DNA of 46,085 bases from Candidatus Effluviviaceae Genus V sp. (GTDB taxonomy: Bacteria; Joyebacterota; Joyebacteria; Joyebacterales; Joyebacteraceae), in the NCBI GenBank assembly GCA_014728125.1, contig WJMD01000115.1, positions 1 through 46,085 on the forward strand. Direction: 5' to 3'. The notes beneath the pieces were generated by a model, which made no database searches, was not told the origin of the DNA, and saw only the letters and a program-made list of their open reading frames with translations. A program made the translations under genes and the position numbers. How positions within the stretch are numbered: position 1 is the first letter of the stretch; each line of letters starts with the position of its first letter. Shown here one piece after another: positions 1 to 6,337 of the stretch.

Positions 1-37
1 GGCAACCCGAGAGAACACCGAGACCTGGGGAAGAAAC

Positions 38-481
38 ATGAAGGTCATTCTGACAGAGGACATCCCTCGGCTGGGCGCCAAGGGTGAGCTGGTCACGATC
101 AAGGACGGCTACGGCAGGAACTACCTCATTCCGAGCGGCAAAGCGCTTCTCGCGACCCCCGCCAATCTCGCGAAGCTCGAGACGCGGATGAAGAAGGAGG
201 AGGCGAAGGTCCGCCGCGACAAGGCGGCCGCCGAGCGGCTGGCCGAGCGACTGAGCGGCGTCTCCTGTACGATCCGCGTCCAGGCTGACGAGGGCGACAA
301 GCTCTACGGCTCGGTAGGCCCCAGGGACATCGCCCAGGCCCTGTCGGACCAGGGTATCGAGGTCGACCAGTCCCACGTGCTCATGGACGAGCACATCAAG
401 ATGCTGGGGGTCTATCCCGTCGAGATCGAGCTCTTCAAGGACGTGCGGGGCGAGGTGAAGGTCTGGGTCATCAGGGAGTGA
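38..481 (+). CDS. rplI: 50S ribosomal protein L9
   Basis: This encodes bacterial L9 (bL9), a 23S rRNA-binding protein of the large subunit at the base of the L1 stalk. The 147-residue length matches the family. The N-terminal globular domain (about residues 1-50) begins MKVILTEDIPRLG and contains the signature GYGRNYLIPSGKA at about 25-37. A charged connecting helix follows (about 50-75, rich in Lys/Arg/Glu), then the C-terminal domain ending in VEIELFKDVRGEVKVWV. A GGGGAAG ribosome-binding site lies about 8 bases before the ATG. The usual partners (rpsF, ssb, rpsR) would lie upstream, outside the window. The next gene is 110 bp downstream across an inverted repeat. Confidence 0.97.
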   Translation: MKVILTEDIPRLGAKGELVTIKDGYGRNYLIPSGKALLATPANLAKLETRMKKEEAKVRRDKAAAERLAERLSGVSCTIRVQADEGDKLYGSVGPRDIAQALSDQGIEVDQSHVLMDEHIKMLGVYPVEIELFKDVRGEVKVWVIRE

Positions 482-496
482 ACCGCCCCCCACGGA

Positions 497-527
497 CGAC
501 CCGGGACGACGTCTGAGGCCCGGGTCG
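497..527. terminator. Inverted repeat after rplI, possible terminator or attenuator
   Basis: A perfect 9-bp inverted repeat (CGACCCGGG at 497-505 and CCCGGGTCG at 519-527) encloses a 13-base loop just after the rplI stop. No T-tract follows on either side, so it is not a textbook intrinsic terminator. It could weaken read-through, stabilise the rplI mRNA 3' end, or be part of the leader of the next gene. Confidence 0.4.
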
Positions 528-591
528 CTCCTGAGATCCCGACACGGAAGAGGACCACGTTCGGCCGAAAGTGTGCAACAACGGAGGGACC

Positions 592-1776
592 ATGAGAGCA
601 CGACACGCTATGCTGCTGCTCCTCGTCGTCCTCGCGACGTCCCTGCTTCTCGCGGGATGCGGCAACGACAAGGAAGGGGCCGTCGTCGCGCGCGTCGGGA
701 GCACCGAGATCACCGAGCTGGAGTTCCGCAGACGACTCGAGGAGCTTCCGCCGTTCGCGCGCCAGCAGTTCTCGGGCCCCGAGGGAATGCTTGAGTTCCT
801 CGACCGGCTGGTCGAGGAGGAGGTCGTCTATCAGGCGGCGAAGGACGCGGGGTACGCGGACGATCCTGAGGTCCGGCGGGCGGTCCGCGCCGTGGAGCGT
901 CGTACGATGATCCAGAAGTACTACAGTGACGTCGTCGAGGGCGGCGTCGAGGTTCCCGAGGAGGAGATCGTCGCCTACCACGAGGAGCACGACGAGCTCT
1001 TCCAGCGTCCTGCGAGGATTCAGTTCCGACACATCATGACGTCCACGCGGCCGGCGGCCGAGGCGGCGCGGCAGCGTGCGCTGGCCGGTGAGGGCTTCGC
1101 CGAGGTCGCGCGGGACGTCTCGATCGACACGGCGACGCGCGATGCCGGCGGGCTGATGTCGCCCGTCTCGCGCGGCAGCGGAGTGCCCACGCTGGGAATC
1201 GACGCGGACCTGGTTGAGTCGCTCTTCGAGTGGAAGGTCGGCGAGGTCACCGACGTCATCCGTTCAGGCAAGGGCTGGCACATCTTCCGGATCGAGGAGA
1301 AGAACGAGGCCGGCAAGAAGCCTCTCGAGGACGTCCGTGAGCAGATCGTCAACAGCCTGAAACCGCAGGAGGCGAGGGAGCGGTACGAACAGCTTCTCGA
1401 GGAGTACCGGGAGCGGTACCGCGCCACGATCAACGAGGGGCATTTCCGCAAGCAGCCGCGCAGCGAGGAGGAGCTCTTCACGCTGGCCCAGGAGACCGAG
1501 GACCCGCTCAACCGTCTCAACTACTACTCCGAGCTGGTGTTCAACTACCCGGAGAGCGAGCACGCGGCCGAGGCCCAGTTCATGATCGGCTTCATCCAGG
1601 CCGAGGAACTCCAGAACTACCCCGCGGCCAGGAACGCCTTCCAGCGGATGCTCGAGCGGTATCCCGACTCGGAGCTCGCCGAGTCGGCGCGCTGGATGCT
1701 GGACAACATGGAATCGGAGTCCCCGCCCTTCGGTGAGGCGGACGTGCTGGAGACTGAGCAGGGGGCAGGTTCCTGA
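592..1776 (+). CDS. Peptidyl-prolyl isomerase lipoprotein (parvulin/SurA-like) with TPR-type tail
   Basis: This is a predicted envelope foldase that helps exported proteins fold at prolyl bonds. The ATG at 592 is chosen because GGAGG precedes it and it directly starts a lipoprotein signal peptide: a hydrophobic run, then lipobox L-A-G-C with Cys23. An in-frame GTG at 571 would give a poor signal peptide. A SurA-N-like helical region (about 35-135) precedes one parvulin domain (about 142-236) with typical FRHIM, GGLM and GWHIFRIEE blocks. After a charged linker, residues about 287-376 form TPR-like helices (YYSELVFNYPESEHAAEAQF, then AFQRMLERYPDSELAE), as in BamD or CpoB. Parvulin plus TPR in one lipoprotein suggests work near the outer-membrane assembly machinery; that is inference. 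Confidence 0.87.
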   Translation: MRARHAMLLLLVVLATSLLLAGCGNDKEGAVVARVGSTEITELEFRRRLEELPPFARQQFSGPEGMLEFLDRLVEEEVVYQAAKDAGYADDPEVRRAVRAVERRTMIQKYYSDVVEGGVEVPEEEIVAYHEEHDELFQRPARIQFRHIMTSTRPAAEAARQRALAGEGFAEVARDVSIDTATRDAGGLMSPVSRGSGVPTLGIDADLVESLFEWKVGEVTDVIRSGKGWHIFRIEEKNEAGKKPLEDVREQIVNSLKPQEARERYEQLLEEYRERYRATINEGHFRKQPRSEEELFTLAQETEDPLNRLNYYSELVFNYPESEHAAEAQFMIGFIQAEELQNYPAARNAFQRMLERYPDSELAESARWMLDNMESESPPFGEADVLETEQGAGS

Positions 1777-1785
1777 GGGGACGGG

Positions 1786-3099
1786 ATGCTCCAGATCGGC
1801 ATCGTGACGGCCATCTTCGTCGCCACGTACTTCTTCATCGTCACTGAGAGGATCCACAGAACGACCATCGCCCTGGCGGGAGCCCTGGCAGTCCTGCTCC
1901 TGCCGGGGCTTTCGTTCACCCAGGAAGAGGCCGTCGGCTTCGTCGACTTCAACACGCTCGGCCTCCTCGTCGGGATGATGGTCATCGTGGCGGCCCTCAA
2001 GAGGACCGGCGCCTTCCGCGGACTCGCACTGACCGTCGCCCGGGGCGGCCGTGGGCGCATCTTCCTGATCTACGCCGGCTTCGCCGTCGTGACGGCCGTG
2101 TCGTCCGCCTTCATCGACAACGTCACGACCGTGCTGATGATCGTGCCGGTGATCTATCTGATCTCCGACTTCCTCGGAAAGAGCGCCGTGCCGTTCCTCA
2201 TCATGGAGATCATGATGGCGAACATCGGCGGCATGGCCACCCTGATCGGCGACCCTCCGAACATCCTCATCGGAAGCCGGGCTCTGCTTCCGCCGGACGG
2301 TGGAGGGCTCTCGTTCCTCGACTTCCTGCTGAACCTCGGACCGATCGCCATCGTCTGCTTCGGGGCCGTGCTTGTCTTCCTCCGCCTCAGGGAGCGGGGC
2401 GAGTTCCTCGCGCGTCCGAGCGAGGAGAAGCTCAAGGCGCTCGACGCCATGAACGCGCGGCAGGCCATCAAGGACCCCGCGCTCCTCAGGAAGTGTCTGC
2501 TCGTACTCGGCCTCGTCCTTGTGGGCTTCATGCTCCACCACCAGCTGGGGCTCGAGCCCGCAACCGTCGCCCTCGCCGGGGCGGCGCTGCTGCTGATCAT
2601 CAGCCGGATCGATCCGGAGGAGCTTCTCGTCGAGGTCGAGTGGACGGTGCTTTTCTTCTTCATCGGCCTGTTCGTACTGGTCGGGGCCCTGGAGAAGGTC
2701 GGCGTGGTGGGGTTCCTCGCGACGCGCTTCATGGCCGTCTCGGACAGTCCTGTGGTGCTCGTCGTCCTGCTGCTCTGGCTTACGGCGATCGTCAGCGCGT
2801 TTCTCTCGGCCGTGCCGACCGTGACCGTCCTGATCCCGCTCGTTCAGGTCGTCGTCAACCACATGGGCCAGTCCGGCATGCCTGAGGCGGCACCGGCGTT
2901 CTGGTGGGCGCTCGCGGCGGGGGCCTGTCTCGGCGGCAACGCCACCGTCGTCGGCGCCGCGTCGAACATCGCCGTCGTCGGTCTTTCGCAGAAGGAGCGG
3001 GAGCCGTTGAGCTTCCGGACCTTCGCCTCGGCCGGCGTGCCCGCGACGGCGATCTGCCTTGCGCTGACGAGCGTCTACATCGTCTGGCGCTATCTCTGA
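1786..3099 (+). CDS. ArsB/NhaD-type (ion transporter superfamily) permease
   Basis: This is an inner-membrane transporter of the ArsB/NhaD/SLC13-like ion transporter superfamily, whose members move arsenite, sodium/proton or dicarboxylates. The 437 residues are almost all hydrophobic, with about 10-12 predicted membrane segments in two halves. The family blocks are clear: FIDNVTTVLMIVPV followed by NIGGMATLIGDPPNILIGS in the first half, and FLSAVPTVTVLIPL with GGNATVVGAASNI in the second. The start follows a GAGGGG site, 9 bp after the foldase gene, so the two are probably co-transcribed. The substrate cannot be told from sequence; no arsenic regulator or reductase is nearby, which argues weakly against an arsenic role. 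Confidence 0.85.
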   Translation: MLQIGIVTAIFVATYFFIVTERIHRTTIALAGALAVLLLPGLSFTQEEAVGFVDFNTLGLLVGMMVIVAALKRTGAFRGLALTVARGGRGRIFLIYAGFAVVTAVSSAFIDNVTTVLMIVPVIYLISDFLGKSAVPFLIMEIMMANIGGMATLIGDPPNILIGSRALLPPDGGGLSFLDFLLNLGPIAIVCFGAVLVFLRLRERGEFLARPSEEKLKALDAMNARQAIKDPALLRKCLLVLGLVLVGFMLHHQLGLEPATVALAGAALLLIISRIDPEELLVEVEWTVLFFFIGLFVLVGALEKVGVVGFLATRFMAVSDSPVVLVVLLLWLTAIVSAFLSAVPTVTVLIPLVQVVVNHMGQSGMPEAAPAFWWALAAGACLGGNATVVGAASNIAVVGLSQKEREPLSFRTFASAGVPATAICLALTSVYIVWRYL

Positions 3100-3139
3100 G
3101 AGGTCGGGCACCGGACGGCGGGCATCCTGGAAACACGAA

Positions 3140-3169
3140 GAGGGCGGCGGGACAGGTCCCGCCGCCCTC
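3140..3169. terminator. Bidirectional intrinsic terminator between convergent genes
   Basis: A perfect 13-bp GC-rich stem (3140-3152 with 3157-3169) closes a 4-base loop between the permease and the convergent secreted-protein gene. The + side continues GTTCAGTGTTGTGT; the minus side continues TTCGTGTTTCC. Position, stem strength and T-rich flanks on both strands support shared termination. Confidence 0.85.
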
Positions 3170-3197
3170 GTTCAGTGTTGTGTCTGTCGTCCCGGAC

Positions 3198-4421
3198 CTA
3201 GCGGAACATGGACTTGACGGCGCCCCAGGTCGTCTCCTCGACCGGCGACCCGGTCCAGTCCTCGAGCCAGGTGTCGTCCAGCATGATCCCTGCGCCTCCC
3301 GCGGCGCCCGGACCGCATCCGTTGTCGGTCGTGTAGAACGACAGCCGGAACTGGAACGTCGTTCCCGGAAGCAGCGGCGAGAGGTCCGTCCCGCTGATGC
3401 CGCTGGTGCCCCAGCCGTCGCACTGACCGAAGTCACCCCACCAGGCGCCCGTCATGACCCAGGTCGAGCCGCCGTCCACGGTGACCTCCTCGGTCCAGTA
3501 GTCGTTGTCGACCGTGGGAACCTCCGCGTGGAGCAGGAAGCGGAGCGTGCAGACCGAACTCCCGGCGATGTTGACGGCCGGCGAGATCAGCGAGTTGTCG
3601 AGATTCGGCGGGATCAGCGTCGTGTCGGCGTCGTCGCCGCACCACCAGCAGTGCGGATCCGAGTAGGCCGGGCAGGCGCGGCTGACGATGTGCCAGTAGT
3701 CGCCCGCGGAGGCGGGGATCGACGGCGTGCAGAGGCCGCCCGTCTCGCCGTCGTCATAGAAATAGGTGTAGCCGCCGTAGAAGTCGAAGATCTTGATGTT
3801 GTCGACCATGAACGCGCCGCCGTCCGAATCGTAGAGACCGTCGGAGTCGGACCACGCGCCGTCGGACACGAAGCGGAATCGGGCCTGCACGGGGTTGTCG
3901 TAGGGAGCAAGCACGAAGCCGTACGCACCGATGTCCTGCCAGCCGCCGCTCGAACCGTCGTAGCCGCGGTTCATGTCGACGTAGACGCCGCTCGACTCGG
4001 CCTGAACGTACGTGAAGTCGAACCCGGGCTCGGAGTCGTGACGGAACGCGTACGTCAGAATCGGGTAGTAGGCGCCCGACACGTCGGTCGAGGGGATGAC
4101 CAGCCGCTGGTCCCAGCCGTTCGCGTAGCCGTCGCCGCCGGCGAACGCGGCATTCAGCTCGCCGCACCACCAGGAGTAGGAACCCTGGTAGGCGTAGTAC
4201 GAGTCCAGGTGGAACTTCGGCGAGGCCGAAGCCGTGTTGTCGACGGACGTCCAGCCGTTGACGCCGCTCTCGACGTCATCGAAGAAGAGGATGATCGGGC
4301 TGCGGGTGTTGGGACGCTCGACCACGGTCGTGTAGTCGGCGACGTCCTTCATCGCGAACGCCGGACCAGCCGCGAGCACGGCCACCATCGCAAACGTGAG
4401 AATCAAGGTCGCTCTGCGCAT
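3198..4421 (-). CDS. Secreted protein with duplicated WWCG beta-sandwich-like domain
   Basis: This is the only long gene on the minus strand. The 407-residue product starts with a clear Sec signal peptide (about residues 1-23, ending PAFA), and the ATG is preceded by CAGGAGG. The rest is acidic, aromatic and Gly/Ser-rich, with no membrane segment and no metallopeptidase HExxH motif. It contains two similar halves. Each opens with an F-x-D-D-x-E-(S/T)-G motif, contains a WWCG motif, then an I-(S/P)-x-x-V hydrophobic strand, and closes with a Gly-rich segment plus (V/L)D(N/D). This looks like a tandem duplication of a jelly-roll or MAM/laminin-G-like fold. It ends WGAVKSMFR, possibly a short C-terminal signal. 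Function unknown; a surface or matrix protein is a reasonable guess. Confidence 0.8.
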   Translation of the reverse strand: MRRATLILTFAMVAVLAAGPAFAMKDVADYTTVVERPNTRSPIILFFDDVESGVNGWTSVDNTASASPKFHLDSYYAYQGSYSWWCGELNAAFAGGDGYANGWDQRLVIPSTDVSGAYYPILTYAFRHDSEPGFDFTYVQAESSGVYVDMNRGYDGSSGGWQDIGAYGFVLAPYDNPVQARFRFVSDGAWSDSDGLYDSDGGAFMVDNIKIFDFYGGYTYFYDDGETGGLCTPSIPASAGDYWHIVSRACPAYSDPHCWWCGDDADTTLIPPNLDNSLISPAVNIAGSSVCTLRFLLHAEVPTVDNDYWTEEVTVDGGSTWVMTGAWWGDFGQCDGWGTSGISGTDLSPLLPGTTFQFRLSFYTTDNGCGPGAAGGAGIMLDDTWLEDWTGSPVEETTWGAVKSMFR

Positions 4422-4476
4422 CGTCTACCTCCTGAAGAAGATCCGGTCAACTCCTCGAGAGTCGTGAACGCGACCC

Positions 4477-4614
4477 TCAGCTGCACTTCGTCCGGCCGCC
4501 CCTCGAGGGGAACGGCACGTCGTACCAGTCCCGCTTCTCCACCTCCTTGTTGTTCTGCTCGTCCCGGCAACCTGCGGTTTGCGTTGTTCTGCCCTTCCTG
4601 TCCGCCTGAAACAT
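4477..4614 (-). CDS. Possible small protein of 45 residues, unrecognised
   Basis: An ATG-started minus-strand frame reads through 45 codons to a TGA 55 bases before the secreted-protein start. Its last 30 codons all end in G or C, as in real genes of this window, while the first 15 are mixed. The product is hydrophilic, ending KRDWYDVPFPSRGGRTKCS, with Cys residues at 16 and 44. An AGGAGG lies about 19 bases before the ATG, too far for a normal start, so the true start could be internal, for example a GTG next to a second AGGAGG. I do not recognise the family. The GC3 signal could also arise from another frame on the opposite strand, so this is tentative. Confidence 0.3.
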   Translation of the reverse strand: MFQADRKGRTTQTAGCRDEQNNKEVEKRDWYDVPFPSRGGRTKCS

Positions 4615-4653
4615 GCAATCGACGTGCCAAGAACCTCCTGTGAGAGGCGTTCC

Positions 4654-4675
4654 CGGGCGGGACGAACCCCGCCCG
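4654..4675. repeat. GC-rich hairpin in the secreted-protein/selA gap
   Basis: An 8-bp perfect stem (CGGGCGGG at 4654-4661 with CCCGCCCG at 4668-4675) closes a 6-base loop. No T-tract follows on either strand. On the minus strand it lies about 40 bases before the possible small ORF and could belong to its leader or to an operator. Confidence 0.35.
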
Positions 4676-4811
4676 CATCGGCACGCTCACCGGTCTCCGT
4701 ATCGTCCCGCGTAGGCGCTCAGGTGCATCGTGCATGCTCGCCCCGGCGGCGCGTGCGTCACGCACGCCGGCCTGTGCACCCGTTGGGCAGCCCGTGGGCG
4801 GGCGAAACCGC

Positions 4812-4840
4812 TTGACCGGCCCTTCCCACGGGCCTATCCT
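4812..4840 (+). promoter_or_regulatory. Sigma70-like promoter for selA
   Basis: TTGACC (4812-4817) and TATCCT (4835-4840) are separated by exactly 17 bases, matching the -35/-10 consensus at 5 and 4 of 6 positions. Initiation would fall near 4847 and give a leader of about 93 bases. The spacer contains a small dyad (GGCCC/GGGCC) that could be an operator. Confidence 0.55.
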
Positions 4841-4861
4841 GAGCCGCCGTGTCGGGCAGCC

Positions 4862-4907
4862 GAGCCCCACCGGCATGCGTTGCCGTCCGGGCGCCCGTGC
4901 GGGGCTC
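4862..4907 (+). promoter_or_regulatory. Structured 5' leader of selA
   Basis: Within the predicted selA leader, GAGCCCC (4862-4868) can pair with GGGGCTC (4901-4907). The enclosed part contains a hairpin CGGCA-TGCGT-TGCCG (4871-4885) and a second palindromic segment (4888-4897), so a branched structure is possible. A pyrimidine-rich CTCTTCTCC follows the outer stem. It matches no riboswitch class that I recognise and may be a regulatory leader. Confidence 0.35.
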
Positions 4908-4939
4908 CTCTTCTCCACAGCAGACAGACGGAAGCAGGA

Positions 4940-6337
4940 ATGGAACCAGTTGAGCGCCTCAGAGCTGTTCCATCGGTCGAGGGCGTTCTGAGAAAGGCCG
5001 ATGACGAGGGACTGCTGGACGACCTCCCGAGACCGCTGGCGGCCCGCGCCGTGCGCCGGGCGCTCGACCGGGAGCGCCGGCGCATTCTGTCCGGCATGTT
5101 CGTCGACGTCGACGACGAGACGCTCCGTGAGGACATCCTCGAACGGGCGCTCGAGACGGTGCGCCGCGCGGGCTCCGAGGGGCTCGTCCGGGTGCTCAAC
5201 GCGACGGGGATCGTCGTTCACACGAACCTCGGCAGAGCGCCCCTCTCGTCAGCAGCCATCGACTCCATTCGGGAGATAGCCTCGGGCTACTCGACGCTCG
5301 AGTTCGACCTCGCGTCCGGTACGCGTGGCAGCCGCCACGATCTCGTCCGGGATGCTCTGGTCGAGCTGACCGGTGCCGGAGACGCGCTCGTCACCAACAA
5401 CAACGCGGCGGCCGTGCTGCTGGCCATCAACACCCTCGCGGCGGGCCGCGAGGTCGTCGTCTCGCGCGGCGAGCTCATAGAGATCGGGGGTTCGTTCCGG
5501 CTGCCGGATGTGTTCGCGCGAAGCGGGGCCAGGATGGTCGAGGTCGGAACGACGAACCGCACCAGGCTCGAGGACTACGAGGAGGCGGTCCGCCAGCAGA
5601 CGGGCTGCCTGATGAAGGCGCACTGGAGCAACTACACGATCGCCGGGTTCGTCGAGACCGTGTCGATCGCGGCACTCGCCGGGCTCGGCGACCGCATCGG
5701 CGTCCCCGTCCTTCACGACCTGGGGAGCGGACTCCTGACGGACGGGACGGCGCTTGGTCTTCCGGGAGAGCCGACCGTGCGCGAGAGCGTCGAGGCCGGC
5801 GCCGGTATCGTCACGATGAGCGGGGACAAGCTCCTCGGAGGTCCGCAGGCCGGCATCATCGTCGGTCGGAGGGACCTCGTGGCGCGGATGCGCAGCAATC
5901 CCCTCATGCGGGCCCTGCGCCCGGGCAAGCTCACGCTGGCGGCGCTCGCCGCGACACTCGATGCCTATCTCGGAGGGGACGCCCTCGAGAGCGTGCCCGT
6001 GCCGGCGATGCTGACGGCGTCAGTCGGGACGCTCGAGGTCCGCGCTCGAGCACTCGCCGATGGGCTCAACCGGGTGCTCCGCGACGACCCGGCCCGCGTC
6101 GTCGCGCTGGAGGCGCGCGCCGGCGGCGGGTCGGCCCCGGAACGCACCATCCCGAGTTCCGGCGTCGCTGTCCGCGTGCCGGACGCGACGGCCTGTTCGG
6201 ACCGGCTGCGAGGAGGGGAGCCGGTCGTCGTCGCGCTGGTCAGGGAGGGCGAGCTCGTGTTCGATCTGAGGACCGTTGCGGCGGAGGATGTCTCGTTACT
6301 GGAGCAGGCGATCATCAAGGCGGTGGATTCCCGATGA
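4940..6337 (+). CDS. selA: L-seryl-tRNA(Sec) selenium transferase
   Basis: SelA is the PLP enzyme that converts seryl-tRNA(Sec) to selenocysteyl-tRNA(Sec) using selenophosphate. The ATG at 4940 gives 465 residues, the family length; upstream in-frame codons to 4730 look non-coding. Family blocks include the N-terminal helical domain, VRVLNATGIVVHTNLGRAPLS, the fold-type I core, HDLGSGLL, and MSGDKLLGGPQAG with the expected PLP lysine at K297, matching the position in the E. coli enzyme. The start has GGAAGCAGGA just before it. SelB and tRNA-Sec are not in the window, so selenocysteine use by this organism is implied but not completed here. The stop overlaps the next start as ATGA. Confidence 0.95.
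   Translation: MEPVERLRAVPSVEGVLRKADDEGLLDDLPRPLAARAVRRALDRERRRILSGMFVDVDDETLREDILERALETVRRAGSEGLVRVLNATGIVVHTNLGRAPLSSAAIDSIREIASGYSTLEFDLASGTRGSRHDLVRDALVELTGAGDALVTNNNAAAVLLAINTLAAGREVVVSRGELIEIGGSFRLPDVFARSGARMVEVGTTNRTRLEDYEEAVRQQTGCLMKAHWSNYTIAGFVETVSIAALAGLGDRIGVPVLHDLGSGLLTDGTALGLPGEPTVRESVEAGAGIVTMSGDKLLGGPQAGIIVGRRDLVARMRSNPLMRALRPGKLTLAALAATLDAYLGGDALESVPVPAMLTASVGTLEVRARALADGLNRVLRDDPARVVALEARAGGGSAPERTIPSSGVAVRVPDATACSDRLRGGEPVVVALVREGELVFDLRTVAAEDVSLLEQAIIKAVDSR

Larger units (their letters stand above)
4422..4939. other. 518-bp divergent intergenic region
   Basis: This gap separates the minus-strand secreted-protein gene from selA. It holds, from left to right, the secreted-protein ribosome-binding site, a possible 45-codon minus-strand ORF (4477-4614), an 8-bp hairpin (4654-4675), a short palindrome GCGTGCG-TCA-CGCACGC (4751-4767), a sigma70-like promoter (4812-4840) and a structured selA leader (4862-4907). 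The gap was searched for a tRNA-Sec gene, which might be expected near selA, and none was found. Confidence 0.7.

Noticed and set aside
1264-3111. 615-codon open frame on the minus strand
   Set aside because: It lies opposite the foldase and permease genes, whose families are clear. Its translation is low-complexity Asp/Glu/Arg/His-rich, as expected for antisense frames in GC-rich DNA.
4418-4450. TTGACC and TAGACG 17 bases apart before the secreted-protein gene (minus strand)
   Set aside because: The -10-like element overlaps the start codon, which would make a leaderless message although a good Shine-Dalgarno sequence is present. The match is probably chance.
4422-4939. tRNA-Sec gene near selA
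   Set aside because: Neither strand has a TTCGANTC T-loop with a paired stem or a TCA anticodon arm. A GGGGTTCGTCCCG-like string on the minus strand belongs to the hairpin at 4654-4675.
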